Program-made: the position numbers and the translations under genes
Notes under the pieces: generated by a model
What the model was told of the DNA's origin: nothing
The model's input: the letters and a program-made list of their open reading frames with translations, nothing else
The model's database searches: none
Shown here: positions 40,485-51,800 of the stretch, piece after piece
Position numbering within the stretch: the stretch's first letter is position 1
How the letters are laid out: each line of letters begins with the position of its first letter
Origin: Rickettsia tamurae
Lineage (GTDB): Bacteria > Pseudomonadota > Alphaproteobacteria > Rickettsiales > Rickettsiaceae
Assembly: GCF_000751075.1 (NCBI RefSeq)
Contig: NZ_CCMG01000014.1
Location: 1-64,000 of the forward strand
Direction of reading: 5' to 3'
DNA: 64,000 nucleotides

Positions 40485-41306
40485 ATGCCTTTATCGACTT
40501 CTTTACTTGGTAAAAAAAGTACTTATAAAGATAGTTATGATGCGACTTTATTATTTAAAATTCCACGTATAAATAATCGAAACGAACTTGGAATAAATAG
40601 TAATAATCTTCCGTTTTACGGGGTAGATGTTTGGAATACATATGAACTATCTTGCCTTAATAAGAACGGTAAGCCATGGGTTGGAGTAGGCACTTTTTAT
40701 ATACCGACGGATTCTGAAAATATAGTAGAATCAAAATCATTTAAATTATATCTAAATTCTTTTAATAACTTTGTTGTTGAATCAGTAGAAGAACTAGAAA
40801 GAATTATCTTACAGGATCTAAGTAATGTTACACACGCTAAAGTAACAGGACGTATATTTCCTATAAATACAAAAATAGAATTTGGTGTTCCAAGTGGTAA
40901 AAATGTCGATGATTTAGATATAGTATGCAATAATTACGGTCCACCCGATAATAGTTTAATTGAGTATGAAGATGTTTTAGTAGAAGAAGAGATTAATTCT
41001 AATTTACTAAAATCAAATTGCTTAGTAACAGGTCAACCGGATTGGGGTACAATCGTTATAAAATATAAAGGAAAAAAGTTAAAACATGATTCTTTCCTGA
41101 AATATCTAATATCTTTTAGAAATTGTAATGAGTTTGCAGAGCAGTGTGCCGAGCGTATTTTTACAGACATTAAAAACGCTATAAATCCTGATTTTCTTTC
41201 TATTTATATAGTATATACTAGGCGTGGAGGAATTGATATTTGTCCCTATCGTTCTACCGATAAAAGTTATACTTTACCTAGCGATAAACGACTTATTAGG
41301 CAATAA
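40485..41306 (+). CDS. queF: NADPH-dependent preQ0 reductase QueF, with altered active-site region
   Basis: Reduces the nitrile of 7-cyano-7-deazaguanine (preQ0) to preQ1 in queuosine synthesis. The E. coli-type two-domain form is clear: [13 protein letters not shown] motif (82-94), nucleophile C179 ([15 protein letters not shown]) and D186, and the NADPH-side RRGGIDI (247-252). Odd: the usual FHEQC segment reads FAEQC (A218), so the conserved substrate-contacting His is missing, and the nearby HNEF reads CNEF. Function may be weakened or changed. It follows ctrA by 3 bp. Confidence 0.9.
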   Translation: MPLSTSLLGKKSTYKDSYDATLLFKIPRINNRNELGINSNNLPFYGVDVWNTYELSCLNKNGKPWVGVGTFYIPTDSENIVESKSFKLYLNSFNNFVVESVEELERIILQDLSNVTHAKVTGRIFPINTKIEFGVPSGKNVDDLDIVCNNYGPPDNSLIEYEDVLVEEEINSNLLKSNCLVTGQPDWGTIVIKYKGKKLKHDSFLKYLISFRNCNEFAEQCAERIFTDIKNAINPDFLSIYIVYTRRGGIDICPYRSTDKSYTLPSDKRLIRQ

Positions 41307-41379
41307 TCACTTTTCTAATCCATAAAAAAATCCGTTTGCGAGAAAAGCATTGTCCGTGTGGATTGAAAAACGCATCTGT

Positions 41380-41450
41380 TGTCATTCCGTGGCTTGACAC
41401 AGTGGATTTTACCGGTCCATCCAGCAATGTTCCGACTATATGGAATGACA
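41380..41450. repeat. Eroded palindromic element
   Basis: TGTCATTCCGTGG at the left and TGGAATGACA at the right are the remaining inverted ends of a TGTCAT/ATGACA element whose inside has decayed. It lies in the 239-bp gap between convergent queF and trcR. Confidence 0.6.
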
Positions 41451-41545
41451 TAAACGAGCTACGCAATAACGCTGATTAAGGCGGATAACAATCAAAAAAT
41501 AACTCACGTAAGCAAGCTTTTCGCAGGATAGAAGTTAGTATAATT

Positions 41546-42106
41546 TTATGATTCTTTTGTAGGATTTTGTGGAGGCTTTAGGCTTTCTACTATTTTATTC
41601 AGGTCTATTTGACTACAGATCCCCAGTAACACGGGATCACGAGGACGAATAGAATTCATATTCCAATGGCTACGGGTTCTAATAGCATCTATAGTAGTTT
41701 TAGTAGTACCTATTAATTTAATTATTTGATGGTCTTGGATGTTCGGATAATTAGACAATAACCAATATATAGCATCCGGTTTATCTTGACGTCTTGCTAT
41801 AGGAGTGTATTTAGCACGCTGTTTTTTCTGATTTTTCATCAATTCATCAGCAGGGCTATATGAAATTTGTAAATTAGCATTAGGATCTTTACTGCAACGC
41901 TCAATTTCCTCTAAAGTTAACTGACCGTTTACAATTGGATTTAAACCTTTTATAGATTGTGCTACTTCATCGTCAGCCATGCCTTTTATTTCAAATTCAT
42001 GAATACCGCAAAAATCGGCAATTTGTTTAAAAGTTAAAGAAGTATTTTCAATTAACCACATAGCCGTGGCTTTTGGCAGAAGCGGTAATGTTTTTTGCGA
42101 ATTCAT
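41546..42106 (-). CDS. trcR: TrcR-like cell-cycle regulator (DUF1013)
   Basis: DUF1013 protein, known as the cell-cycle transcriptional regulator TrcR in other alphaproteobacteria. The N-terminal part LLPKATAMWLIENTSLTFKQ with ADFCGIHEFEIKGMADDEVA is the family hallmark and suggests helix-turn-helix DNA binding. A second helical pair (DHQIIKLIGTTKTTIDAIRT) resembles another DNA-binding unit. Length 186 is typical. It sits about 1 kb from ctrA, so two cell-cycle regulators are close together here. Confidence 0.88.
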   Translation of the reverse strand: MNSQKTLPLLPKATAMWLIENTSLTFKQIADFCGIHEFEIKGMADDEVAQSIKGLNPIVNGQLTLEEIERCSKDPNANLQISYSPADELMKNQKKQRAKYTPIARRQDKPDAIYWLLSNYPNIQDHQIIKLIGTTKTTIDAIRTRSHWNMNSIRPRDPVLLGICSQIDLNKIVESLKPPQNPTKES

Positions 42107-42160
42107 GATAATTGTTTTTTGGCTTAATTTAAGAAATTATAACAAATAGAGTTATTTAAG

Positions 42161-43558
42161 TCAATCTTCATTTAGAAACTTAACTATCTCCTCAACTACT
42201 TTCTTAGCATCGCCGAATAACATAAAAGTATTATCGTGATAAAATAGCTCATTTTCTATACCTGCATATCCTGATGCCATAGAGCGTTTAATAAACAAAA
42301 TCGTACGTGCTTTTTCGACATCGAGTACCGGCATGCCGTAAATTGGACTATTCGGATCATTTTTAGCAGCAGGATTAGTTACGTCATTTGCCCCAATCAC
42401 AAGCACTACATCAGTGGTAACGAAATCTCTATTAATTTCTTCAAGCTCAAGTACTTTCTCATAATCTATATTAGCTTCTGCAAGTAAAACATTCATATGT
42501 CCAGGCATTCTACCGGCTACCGGATGTACGGCAAAACGTACATTAATATCTGAACGTTCTAATATATCAACCATCTCTTTTATTATATGCTGAGACTGGG
42601 CTACTGCCATACCGTAACCAGGGACAATTATCACCGACGATGCATTAAGTAGTAAATGTGCCGCATCTTCAGGACAGCTTGTTTTTGCTATTTTATCGTC
42701 GTCTATATCCTTGTTAATTCCAGTAGGTGCAGGCAAAAACGCCCCAAAAATAACCTTAATTAATGAGCGATTCATCGCTTTGCACATTATATAGCTAAGT
42801 ATAGCTCCGCTACTGCCGACCAATGCCCCGGTAATAATAAGTAGGCTATTACTAAGCGTAAAGCCGATACCTGCTGCTGCAAAGCCTGAATATGAGTTTA
42901 GCATCGATACTATAACCGGCATATCTGCACCGCCTACCGGTATTATTAGTAATACTCCGATTAACAGCGATAAAAAAACTATTAGATTAAATAAAAATAT
43001 ATTTTCTGAACGAATAAATAATATTATCAGAAGAACTAATATTATTGCTGTTAATAGGCATATATATTGCTGACCGTAGAATTTTAGTGGGTTACTTTTC
43101 ATTAAGCCTTGTAGTTTTAGGAAAGCTATTACCGAGCCGCTAAAAGTTAATGCCCCTATAGAAACTCCAAGTGATATTTCTATTAGCGAATTAATAGGTA
43201 AACTTCCTGCTATTCCTATAGAAAAATTTTCAGGAGCAAGTATCGTAGCGTAAGCTACAAATACCGCAGCAAGACCAACGAAAGAGTGAAATCCAGCAAC
43301 TAATTGAGGCATTGCCGTCATGGAGATTTTAAGTGCAATAATCCCTCCGATTATACCGCCTAATAATATAGTTGCTACAATGGGTAATTTATGAGTAAAA
43401 TCTGGGAGGAAAAAAGTAACGCCGACTGCTATCACCATCCCCAAAATACCTATGGTACTGCCTAAACGTGCTTGCTTTTGTGAGGATAAGAATTTGAGTG
43501 ATAGAATAAAGCAAACAGCCGCAACTAAGTATAATAACTGGATAATTTGTAGGGACAT
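42161..43558 (-). CDS. pntB: NAD(P) transhydrogenase subunit beta
   Basis: Membrane and NADP(H)-binding subunit of the proton-translocating transhydrogenase, which makes NADPH at the expense of the proton gradient. About nine membrane helices are followed by the domain III motif VPGYGMAVAQSQ, RFAVHPVAGRMPGHMNVLLAEA and GANDVTNPAA. Length 465 is normal. The alpha subunit is not in this window. NADPH made here would serve enzymes such as QueF. Confidence 0.97.
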   Translation of the reverse strand: MSLQIIQLLYLVAAVCFILSLKFLSSQKQARLGSTIGILGMVIAVGVTFFLPDFTHKLPIVATILLGGIIGGIIALKISMTAMPQLVAGFHSFVGLAAVFVAYATILAPENFSIGIAGSLPINSLIEISLGVSIGALTFSGSVIAFLKLQGLMKSNPLKFYGQQYICLLTAIILVLLIILFIRSENIFLFNLIVFLSLLIGVLLIIPVGGADMPVIVSMLNSYSGFAAAGIGFTLSNSLLIITGALVGSSGAILSYIMCKAMNRSLIKVIFGAFLPAPTGINKDIDDDKIAKTSCPEDAAHLLLNASSVIIVPGYGMAVAQSQHIIKEMVDILERSDINVRFAVHPVAGRMPGHMNVLLAEANIDYEKVLELEEINRDFVTTDVVLVIGANDVTNPAAKNDPNSPIYGMPVLDVEKARTILFIKRSMASGYAGIENELFYHDNTFMLFGDAKKVVEEIVKFLNED

Positions 43559-43585
43559 AGGTGAATTTATTTAATAATTTGGAAA

Positions 43586-43686
43586 CGTCATTGCGAGCAG
43601 CCGTAGGCTGCGTGGCAATCTCATGAAATAATAATAAACTCCTGAGATTGCTTCGTCAATTACTTCGTAATTTCCTTGCAATGACG
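43586..43686. repeat. CGTCATTGCGAG palindrome family, complete copy
   Basis: Begins CGTCATTGCGAGCAGCC and ends TTGCAATGACG. The inside contains a second inverted pair, CAATCTCATG against TGAGATTG, and GTCAATTACTTCGTAATT. It is about 101 bp, between pntB and the OmpW-like gene, upstream of pntB. Confidence 0.85.
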
Positions 43687-43733
43687 GCTCAGTTATCCAT
43701 ACAACAATGTCTCTTCGCAATGACGAGAGATTT

Positions 43734-44468
43734 TTAAAAAGTAAATCCTATACCTACGGAAACTATTAAAGGATTAAGTTTAACTTTAGAGGTCACGGTT
43801 TTATTACCTACTAAATTCGGTTTATACTCAAGTTTAGGATTTAAGAAAAATTGTCTTACGTCAATATTGATTAAAGTATCATCTTTAGCATAAAAATCTA
43901 CACCTATTTGTCCTACGGCACCGTGTCCGTTTTTAATTTTAAGACCGGTAGCTTGCGTAAGCATATAAGAACCGTGATAACCTATACCTATATACGGTCT
44001 TATTCCACCGTAAGGAGCTATATGAAATTGTCCGGTAACTGTTGCAGGAATCATATAAATAGGTTTGTTTTTTCCTAGTTTGACATTATCAACGCCATAA
44101 TTATGAGCAACGGCTGCAAGGGATGTATATTTAGTGCGTAAAACATTAAAGCCAAGCGATAATTCAGTAGCTAAATAATTATTAAAGAATATAGTAGTGG
44201 ACGCATCACCTCCATAACCGTTTTTTGCAACTTCTCCTACTGAAACAGGTTGAGGAGAGGTAGGAGTAGGTAATCCTTTTTGCGTAGTACTTGAAAAAAC
44301 ACCACCTAGACGCATCTTGAAAACTAAACTTCCTTCATTTTCGTAATACGGTGTACTATCATAGTCAGGAGCAGAATCTACATCATCATACATGCTTTTA
44401 GCAAAACTATTAATACTTATGCTGGACACAAACAAAATTATCCCTAATTTTTTCACTATTCTTAACAT
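43734..44468 (-). CDS. OmpW-like outer-membrane beta-barrel protein
   Basis: A signal peptide (about residues 1-23, ending NSFA) is followed by a small barrel ending in phenylalanine (VSVGIGFTF). The blocks [38 protein letters not shown] and [12 protein letters not shown] are typical of the OmpW family. Length 244 is normal. OmpW proteins form narrow hydrophobic channels. A surface antigen role in Rickettsia is possible. Confidence 0.82.
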   Translation of the reverse strand: MLRIVKKLGIILFVSSISINSFAKSMYDDVDSAPDYDSTPYYENEGSLVFKMRLGGVFSSTTQKGLPTPTSPQPVSVGEVAKNGYGGDASTTIFFNNYLATELSLGFNVLRTKYTSLAAVAHNYGVDNVKLGKNKPIYMIPATVTGQFHIAPYGGIRPYIGIGYHGSYMLTQATGLKIKNGHGAVGQIGVDFYAKDDTLINIDVRQFFLNPKLEYKPNLVGNKTVTSKVKLNPLIVSVGIGFTF

Positions 44469-44622
44469 ATAATTATAACCTTTACTTGCTTAAAATTGAT
44501 TACCGTATTATTATACAAAGTTTTTGTTTATATATTTATACCATTGTCATAAAAGATAGAATTCTTTTATGCTAAAAGTCAAGACATTTAAGTAAAATTA
44601 TAGAAATTATTGGAGCATATTA

Positions 44623-45507
44623 ATGAATGATGCATTAAAAACATATTTAACCGGTATAGGTTGGTTTTTACTTAGTTTAGTAAGTAGTAGTGCCAATGAT
44701 GTAATGTCTAAATATCTTGGGACTCGTTTACATAGCTTTGAAGTAGCTTTTTTCCGCTTCTTTTTCAGTAGCATAGTTTTACTACCTTTTGTTGTTTATT
44801 ACGGTAAAAATACCTTAAAAACAAGTCGTCCTTTTGTACATATATTAAGAGGGTTATTATTATTTTTCGGCATGACTTCTTGGACTTACGGTCTGACTAT
44901 AGCTCCCGTTACTACTGCAACCGTTGTAAGTTTTTCTATTCCTTTATTTACTTTAATACTTGCCGTATTTTTTCTGAACGAAAATATTATTTGGCAAAGA
45001 TGGGTAGTTACCGTAGTAGGATTTATAGGGCTTGTTGTTACGCTTAAACCGCATGCCGAGGATTTTAACCCCGAAATTTTGTATTTTGTATTAGCGGCTA
45101 GTTCATTTGCTATGCTTGACATTATTAATAAAAAATTCGTAATAAAAGAATCGATGATTAGCATGCTGTTTTATTCGGCAATAGTAACTGCTATAGTGTC
45201 GCTACCTGTAGCATCGCAGTATTGGCTAACCCCTAGTAGTTTTGAATTAGCTTTATTGTTTGTACTCGGTAGTAGCGGAAGCTTAATATTATTCTTCCTA
45301 CTTAAAGCTTTTTCCATGGTAGATGCAACCGCTACCGCTCCTTATAGATATTTAGAGCTGGTGATTTCGGCAATAGCGGCATATTTCATATTTAACGAGT
45401 TTCCCGATAAAAGCACACTTTATGGAGCAGTAATAATAATTCCTGCCACCTTATTTATAATATACTCCGAAAAAAAAGCTATGAGTAGAAAACATGAATC
45501 GCAGTAA
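44623..45507 (+). CDS. sam: S-adenosylmethionine uptake transporter (DMT/EamA family)
   Basis: Ten-helix drug/metabolite transporter made of two EamA repeats. It closely matches the rickettsial SAM importer, which supplies host SAM because the bacteria have lost SAM synthetase function (established knowledge). Hallmark segments are [37 protein letters not shown] and [15 protein letters not shown]. It would supply the methyltransferases in this window (MidA-like, RsmG). TTGGAGCA precedes the ATG. It overlaps the next gene by 14 bp. Confidence 0.93.
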   Translation: MNDALKTYLTGIGWFLLSLVSSSANDVMSKYLGTRLHSFEVAFFRFFFSSIVLLPFVVYYGKNTLKTSRPFVHILRGLLLFFGMTSWTYGLTIAPVTTATVVSFSIPLFTLILAVFFLNENIIWQRWVVTVVGFIGLVVTLKPHAEDFNPEILYFVLAASSFAMLDIINKKFVIKESMISMLFYSAIVTAIVSLPVASQYWLTPSSFELALLFVLGSSGSLILFFLLKAFSMVDATATAPYRYLELVISAIAAYFIFNEFPDKSTLYGAVIIIPATLFIIYSEKKAMSRKHESQ

Positions 45508-46750
45508 GCTAGTATTTTCAAGCGGTATCGCTAACACTTTTGAATGGTATGATTATGTATTATTCGGTTATTTTGCACCCATAATAGGAGCAAAATTTTT
45601 CCCGAATGATGATGCTAATACTTCTTTACTGCAAGCTTTTTTAGTCTTTGCTATAGGTTATTTGGCAAGACCGTTGGGTGGCATATTTTTTGGTGTTATC
45701 GGTGATAGATTTGGACGCAAAGTAGCCTTAACTAGTGCGTTATTTTGCATGTCTGCCCCAACCGTATTAATAGGAATATTACCAACTTACCATACTATCG
45801 GTATAACTGCGACTATATTAATGATTTGTGTACGAATTCTACAAGGATTATCAATGGGAGGAGCTTTGACCGGCTCTATTTCCTTTGTTATTGAGCATAC
45901 TAGCCATAAACACCGAGGCTTCACCGGTAGTATTTCAATGTCTAGTATATGCTCCGGTTTATTGCTTGGTTCTTTTGTTTCTTATATAGTCAAGAATATT
46001 CTAACAGCTTCACAATTTGATAGTTTTGGCTGGAGAATACCTTTTTTACTTGGTTTTTTTATTCTTTTTGCAGCATTTTATATTAAAAAAAATACACACG
46101 AAACACCGAATTTTAAAAATCTAAGAGAGCAGAAAAAGATTTTACAATCACCGTTAAAAAAAGTCATTACCAATCATTGGTTTGATATATTAATCTCGAT
46201 TTTTATCAATGCTCCCGGTTCGATAATATTCTATCTAACTACAATTTACTTGGTATCGTTTTTAAAAATCAGCCGCAACTTTACTGAAAATGAGGTAAAT
46301 AGCCTCGCTAGCGTGTGTTACGTGATTATGATAGCCGTAACTTTATTAAGCGGTTATCTATCCGATATTATAGGTCGCAGGAAAATTTTCGTAATTAATC
46401 TGATAATAATTATTGTAACAACGCCGTTTTTACTTAATAATTTTGAGAACGGGGACTTCACAAGCGTAATTATCTCACAATTTATACTCGCTATACTTGC
46501 CGCTAGCTATATCGGTCCTGAACCGGCATTACAAGCAGAATTTTATCCTACAAATATACGTAACACTGCTCTCTCTATTTCATATAATACTGCTACAAGT
46601 ATTTTTGGCGGTACTACGCCTCTTGTCTTTGAATATTTAGTACAAAAAACAGGGCATGTAACCTCGGCAGTTTATTATGTCATATTAAGCTGTATTTTTG
46701 CATTGATTGCCGTATCTTTTTACAAAAATAGAAGTTTAGATAAAATATGA
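45494..46750 (+). CDS. ProP-like major facilitator transporter
   Basis: Metabolite:proton symporter family of the major facilitator superfamily, related to the proline/betaine transporter ProP. Typical are [20 protein letters not shown], the loop [28 protein letters not shown] and a second [11 protein letters not shown] loop. Twelve helices. Substrate unknown: proline, betaine or a dicarboxylate are candidates. It overlaps sam at the start and a broken gene at the end (ATGA), forming a three-gene operon. Confidence 0.88.
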   Translation: MNRSKLVFSSGIANTFEWYDYVLFGYFAPIIGAKFFPNDDANTSLLQAFLVFAIGYLARPLGGIFFGVIGDRFGRKVALTSALFCMSAPTVLIGILPTYHTIGITATILMICVRILQGLSMGGALTGSISFVIEHTSHKHRGFTGSISMSSICSGLLLGSFVSYIVKNILTASQFDSFGWRIPFLLGFFILFAAFYIKKNTHETPNFKNLREQKKILQSPLKKVITNHWFDILISIFINAPGSIIFYLTTIYLVSFLKISRNFTENEVNSLASVCYVIMIAVTLLSGYLSDIIGRRKIFVINLIIIIVTTPFLLNNFENGDFTSVIISQFILAILAASYIGPEPALQAEFYPTNIRNTALSISYNTATSIFGGTTPLVFEYLVQKTGHVTSAVYYVILSCIFALIAVSFYKNRSLDKI

Positions 46751-47240
46751 AAAAAATTACAAAACCTGCAAACCTAGTTGAATTTAATGATAAAATTGTA
46801 GTCTTGACACCTAAGAGTTCTTACTATGGCAATGCTTACGAACACAAAATAACTAAAAAAGGATTAGTTTTTGCTAGTATCTCACAGGATAGAGTCACTC
46901 CAAAACTGTTGAAAAAATAACTAGTAACGAGGCAATTTCAAGGATATATATAGACTTATTCGGTACGTGCCATAGAGTTACTACGACTGTAACGACTGAC
47001 CGACTACAGCAAGAAGAAAGCGGATCTTTAGAAATGAGACCTGCTTCTGCAAAAGAGATAGCCCAATTACAAAAGTTAGTACAAGATAATAAAATGATAT
47101 TAGCATGCCAAACCAAAGAAAAAACACTAAAGATTTTAAGTGATTATTTACAGAAAGAATTTGGGATGCATGCTAATGAAACTACAGTAGCATCTTATGA
47201 TGAGGTACATATAAGTGGAGCGAATGAAGAGCTAGAATAA
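46747..47240 (+). pseudogene. Hypothetical protein, one frameshift
   Basis: Not recognised. It starts at the ATGA overlap with the transporter ([20 protein letters not shown]) and runs 57 codons to TAA 46918. In the next frame the protein goes on as VEKITSNEAISRIYIDLFG and then EMRPASAKEIAQLQKLVQDN to TAA 47238-47240. One base lost in CCAAAAC near 46905 explains it. Joined, about 164 residues. No domain known to me. Confidence 0.7.
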
Positions 47241-47327
47241 GAGCTTTTTTGTAAATAGTAAACGAATTTCCAAAATTCTTCTTGATTTAATAACAAATAT
47301 ATGGCAAAAAGAGTTTGAAATAATCTT

Positions 47328-47402
47328 GCTACTATAGCTCAGGGGTGGAGCACTTCATTGGTAATGAAGAGGCCGGGGGTTCAATTCCCCCTAGTAGCAC
47401 CA
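47328..47402 (+). tRNA. tRNA-Thr (GGT)
   Basis: Acceptor stem GCTACTA/TAGTAGC, D arm with GGGGTGGAGC, anticodon stem CTTCA/TGAAG with loop TTGGTAA (anticodon GGT at 47360-47362), T arm GGGGGTTCAATTCCCCC. The 3' CCA is encoded. It reads ACC and ACU codons. Confidence 0.97.
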
Positions 47403-47581
47403 CCACACATCCTAAGCTTTGTGAGTTTTTAACCTTTCTTGAAAAGCTCATATGCTAATTTTAGTCTAGTTTCTGTCAGATACTATTATAGTATTACGTT
47501 TATTTTATAAAGCTAAGTTGCAAATAATATAAAACTAATGTATGATTTACATTTAAAATACGGTAACGATTATTTTATTAT

Positions 47582-47884
47582 ATGATAGACATCCTTCTTT
47601 TTGTACATATTACTATTGCAATATTGCTAATTATAGTTATTCTGATGCAGCGTAGCGGATCGGATGGAATTAGTAGTATAAGTGGTGGTAATAATATGGG
47701 AGTAGTCAGTGCTAGAACAGTCGGTAATTTTCTTACTAAAAGCACTATAATACTTACAACATTATTTTTAATAAACGCAATAGTACTTGCTAACCTTTCC
47801 TCAAAAAAGAAATCTGATTTAGTTTCTAAGATTAATGAAATTGAAGAAAATCAAGCAGAAAATAGTTTACCTATAGCTAAATAG
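47582..47884 (+). CDS. secG: Protein translocase subunit SecG
   Basis: Small two-helix subunit of SecYEG that aids SecA-driven translocation. The first helix ([19 protein letters not shown]) is followed by the conserved loop [14 protein letters not shown] and a second helix after a Phe-Leu-x-Lys turn. Length 100 is typical. It lies downstream of tRNA-Thr with about 180 bp of AT-rich DNA that may hold its promoter. Confidence 0.94.
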   Translation: MIDILLFVHITIAILLIIVILMQRSGSDGISSISGGNNMGVVSARTVGNFLTKSTIILTTLFLINAIVLANLSSKKKSDLVSKINEIEENQAENSLPIAK

Positions 47885-47969
47885 TTACAGCTTTATCTTA
47901 GTAATATCTCTAATACTTGTCATTGTCTACCTTTGTTTGCATTGTTGTGTGGATCGGTAAAATACACTG

Positions 47970-48038
47970 TGTCACCCCGTGGTTTGACCACGGGGTGACA
48001 GATAAAAGTACTGGATTCCCGCTTCTGCGGGAATGACA
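47970..48038. repeat. Two adjacent palindromic half-units
   Basis: At 47970-48000 a perfect 13-bp stem TGTCACCCCGTGG/CCACGGGGTGACA has a 5-base loop. At 48011-48038 a CTGGATTCCCGC..GCGGGAATGACA half-unit follows. Flanking GTTGTGTGGATC and CATGCAACAACAC are the outer arms of the same family (47944-48060). Lies between secG and the yhhQ remnant. Confidence 0.82.
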
Positions 48039-48167
48039 TAACAGGATTCATGCAACAACACCTATGGATCAACGGAATGACATCAGAGAATTTAGTATAG
48101 TTTTCAGAACTCCCAATATATATTATTAGAGTACAGCAATATTTTTGCACCTAAAATAATTTTAAAA

Positions 48168-48835
48168 ATGTCTATAGAATTTAATATAAAAGAAAAAATT
48201 TATATCATTTTATGTACGTTTTTTACAGTCCTTATTATAGTAGGAAACTTAATATATCAAAAATTTGTTTACCTTAATATTTTTAATTTTTATATTCTTG
48301 AATTATCTATAGGAGCAATTTTTTACCCGTTAACTTTTTTATTAACGGATTTAATAGCTGAGTTTTACGGTAAAGAAAGAGCCAATTTTTGTGTAAAGCT
48401 TGCTATTATTTTTAATATAGTAGTAGTTTTAATAATAAGTCTTATGGATAAATTGGAAGCTACTAATTGGTCTAATGTTGATAACATAACTTTTCATAAA
48501 GTCTTTGGTTTATACCATATATCTTTTTAGCATCAACTTTTGCCTGTTATATAGCTCAACTTGTTGATATTAATATCTATTTATGGATACGTAAAATTAC
48601 TAAAGGTAAATATTTATGGGTAAGAAACAATTTTAGTACGGCAATTTCTTTATTTATCGATACTTTTATTGTAATTAGGATTATGAGCTTATTTAATATT
48701 TTTCCTTTTGACCAATTAGGTCATCTTGTACTTAATAGCTATTCATTTAAACTATTTTTTACCGTATTTAGTACACCGATATTCTATTTGGCAGTTTGGT
48801 TAATACGCTTATCTATCAAGAGATTTGATAAATAA
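48168..48835 (+). pseudogene. YhhQ/VUT-family queuosine-precursor transporter, frameshifted
   Basis: The first 117 codons carry the family start (YPLTFLLTDLIAEFYGKERA is its signature) and break in a T run at about 48525. In the next frame it continues LASTFACYIAQLVDINIYLW to the family end IRLSIKRFDK at 48835. A T6 run reduced to T5 (CTTTTTAGC) explains the stop. Joined, about 222 residues with six helices, normal for YhhQ, which imports preQ0/preQ1 or queuine. QueF of the same pathway lies about 7 kb upstream. Confidence 0.85.
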
Positions 48836-48873
48836 GGATAAGATTCTCAAAAAACCCTATCCTCTATTTATTT

Positions 48874-51800
48874 TTACAAATTGATTTTTAGTTTAACAAG
48901 TCCTTGATGGCTTTGATATTTTCTATGAGTATAATAATTATACTCAAGTAGAACATTTATATTCTTTCTGCTCATAAGTATATTACTACCGATATTATAT
49001 CCAAGCTTAGGTTGTTTTGGTATAATAATTGTTTCTTGTAATGTTTGTCCTTTAAAAGTCGCTTTTGCATTAACTTTTGTATTTTTATTATTGAAGTGGC
49101 GCTCAATATTACCGTACAAACTTGGTGTTAATACTATATTACTTGTGGTCGTTATAGGCTTAAACACTATTTTACCGCCAAGGCTACTTTCAAATAATTG
49201 ATTTGATTTCTTTCGAATCATCAGATTTTCTATATCTACATTATATTCTTTATAGTTGCTAGCTCTTGAATAATCATATTTAAAACCGATATTAGGAATA
49301 AAATGTAAATCGTATTTTGTACGATATTTATAATTTAATGAAGTTTGAAAACTTAAATTATTGTTTTGATATTTTCCAATTATATTATTAATACTTTTAG
49401 ATTTATTCTTAATATAATTATGACCGTAAGATGTTATAGTCTGCAACGAGAAACCTTTAATTAGTTCTTTTAGACCGTAAATGCTTAAAAGATGACCGTT
49501 AACTGCTGTTTTTCCTAGTTTTTTATTATATTTAATTTGGGATTCCAAACGGCTATAAGCTATTCCTATAACATCATGGCTATTGATGAATTCAGCATCG
49601 GCCCCGATAGTTACGCCGGTTGTACGACCTTGATATTTTGGAATATTTTTCCAAGTTTCTTGTTTGTTGATGCCGTATAAGCCGCTAATCCATACTCCTC
49701 TGTTTATACTAGCTTCTTCATCACCAGCCCCTATTGCAGCAACCTTTAATCTATCACTTAAAATATTATAATGAACAGGTTTGTGAAGAGTTGAAGTCGC
49801 CTTAACTAATATTGCTACTTTCCTACTGGTGTCATCAGATACCTGTTGTCTCTGTGTTGCCTCATCTTGTTCTGCAATTGCTTCAGTTTTGAATGACACA
49901 TCGATAGCCTCATCTTGTTCTGCAATTGCTTCAGTTTTGAATGACACATCGATAGCTTCATCTTCGCTTTCTAAAGCTATATCTTTTTTTAATTCTTCGT
50001 TAGTGGTGCTATTGCTTTCTTCTAATTCTTCTTTATCAGTTTCATATCCTTTATCGTCTTCATCACTAGATCTTAATGCTAGAAGTGATTTTTTGTCATC
50101 TGATGATTTATCATTTTTGCTATCGTTAGAACTCAATAACCTCGGTGATAAAGCAGTTTTTGAATCAGGTTTCTCTGACTTTTTATTGCTATCTTCAGGT
50201 TGTGTATCATCCTTTGTTGAGGATTCGTCATTTGCATCTGTTTTTTTTGGTTGTAATAATCGTAATTGTTTCGGATCTAAATGTCCTAGTTTCTTTTCCT
50301 GGTTATTATTTTCTGATTGAACATTACTACCATATTTTTGTTCTAGTTCAGCAGACTCTGCTAGTAATTGTTCAACAAATAGAAACAATTCTTTATTTTT
50401 TGCTAACTCTAAAAGTTTGGATTTATAAATATTATGTACTTCTTGCCCTATTTCAGTTCTAGGACCTATAAAATCAGAGTTAGCAGTATTAAATGCCTCT
50501 TTTACCGCTTCTTCTGGATATTTTGTCAATTGCTGTGTATAAATATTATGTACTTCTTGTCCTATTTCAGTTCTAGGACCTATAAAATCAGAGTCAGCGG
50601 AAGTAAACGCCTCCGTTAATTTTTTGTTAAGTATAATATCATCTTCAACATATTTAATAAATTCTTTATCTTTTGTTAATTCCAAAAGTTTAGAAGTATA
50701 AATATTATGTATTTTTTGTCCTATTTCAGTTCTAGGACCTATAAAGCTAGAGTGCATAGTGTCGACTGCTTCTTGAATTTTTGCAAAATACTTATTATTT
50801 TGATGAACTTTAGATAAATTTTTTGAATGCTCAAATGCTACTGATTCCGCTATAGCTTTTTTAAACAAATTGGCATCAGAGTATTTTGCTTTATGTCCTA
50901 CTGATTTTTGTCCTAATAAAGCAAATTCTTGATATCTTACAGCTATATCGGAGCTAAAGTTATAAGTTTTTGGAGTTGTTTTAAAAGTAGATGTACTTGC
51001 ATTTAATTTAGTAATTCTACTTATCCAATCTTTAGTAATCCCTAAATTTGTTAGATAAGCTAATTCCAAATTTTTTGAACCAGGCGGTGGCGGTGGCGGT
51101 GGCGGTGGTGGTGGCATGTTTCCGGTATGGGTGTGTTTTTTAGCTTTTTCTTGCGAGTATTTTTCTTGCGAGTACTCTTTAAGAGCTTTTAATATTATAG
51201 GCATATTTAATTTATTAGCAAGAATTCTTACTTGTTCATTGCTCATGTCTGTAAATGAAGGCAAAGCTAATCTTAATTGATCTAAATTATTATTACCTTC
51301 TAGTTTGATAGTAGTAGCTTTTAAAAACTCTTTTAATAATTCGGGTTCTTTTTCCTTTACTATATCAATAAACTCATTTTGAGATAAATTTGCTGTAATT
51401 AATTCTTCAAATTTTATTGTGCTTAAAATAGCTGTTCTTAAATCATCAAGTTTAGCCTGTGCTTGATCAGCATTAATTGTTTTTCTTAAGTTTGTATCTT
51501 CTGTTATTAAAAAAGTAGCTTGTTGTGTTATAGTTAATATATTAGGGTCGTTAATTAACTCTTCGACGCTATTGCCAAATATATCTTGATCGAAGTTTTT
51601 TGCATTAGTATAGGCAAATTTTAATTTTTCAAACGGAGTTTGTTTGCTATTTAACTCTCTAATCAATTCTGATTTATTTAATTCAAGTTTAATAGGTCTC
51701 TTTAATTCTTCAGATATTTTACATGACGATAACAAAATACGGTTTACTGCATTATCAGTGTCTTCATTGAAAAGATTTTTAATTATTTCTTCGCTTGTTG

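Noticed and set aside
47970-48060. CRISPR-like repeat cluster
   Set aside because: The repeats are inverted half-units of a dispersed family, with no regular spacers and no cas genes.
49861-49956. Tandem repeat as a possible assembly artefact
   Set aside because: The duplication keeps the reading frame (48 bp, 16 codons) and a partly diverged third DEAI follows, which fits real repeat expansion.
49829-50320. 163-codon plus-strand ORF inside sca2
   Set aside because: Ser/Leu low-complexity mirror of the acidic sca2 region.
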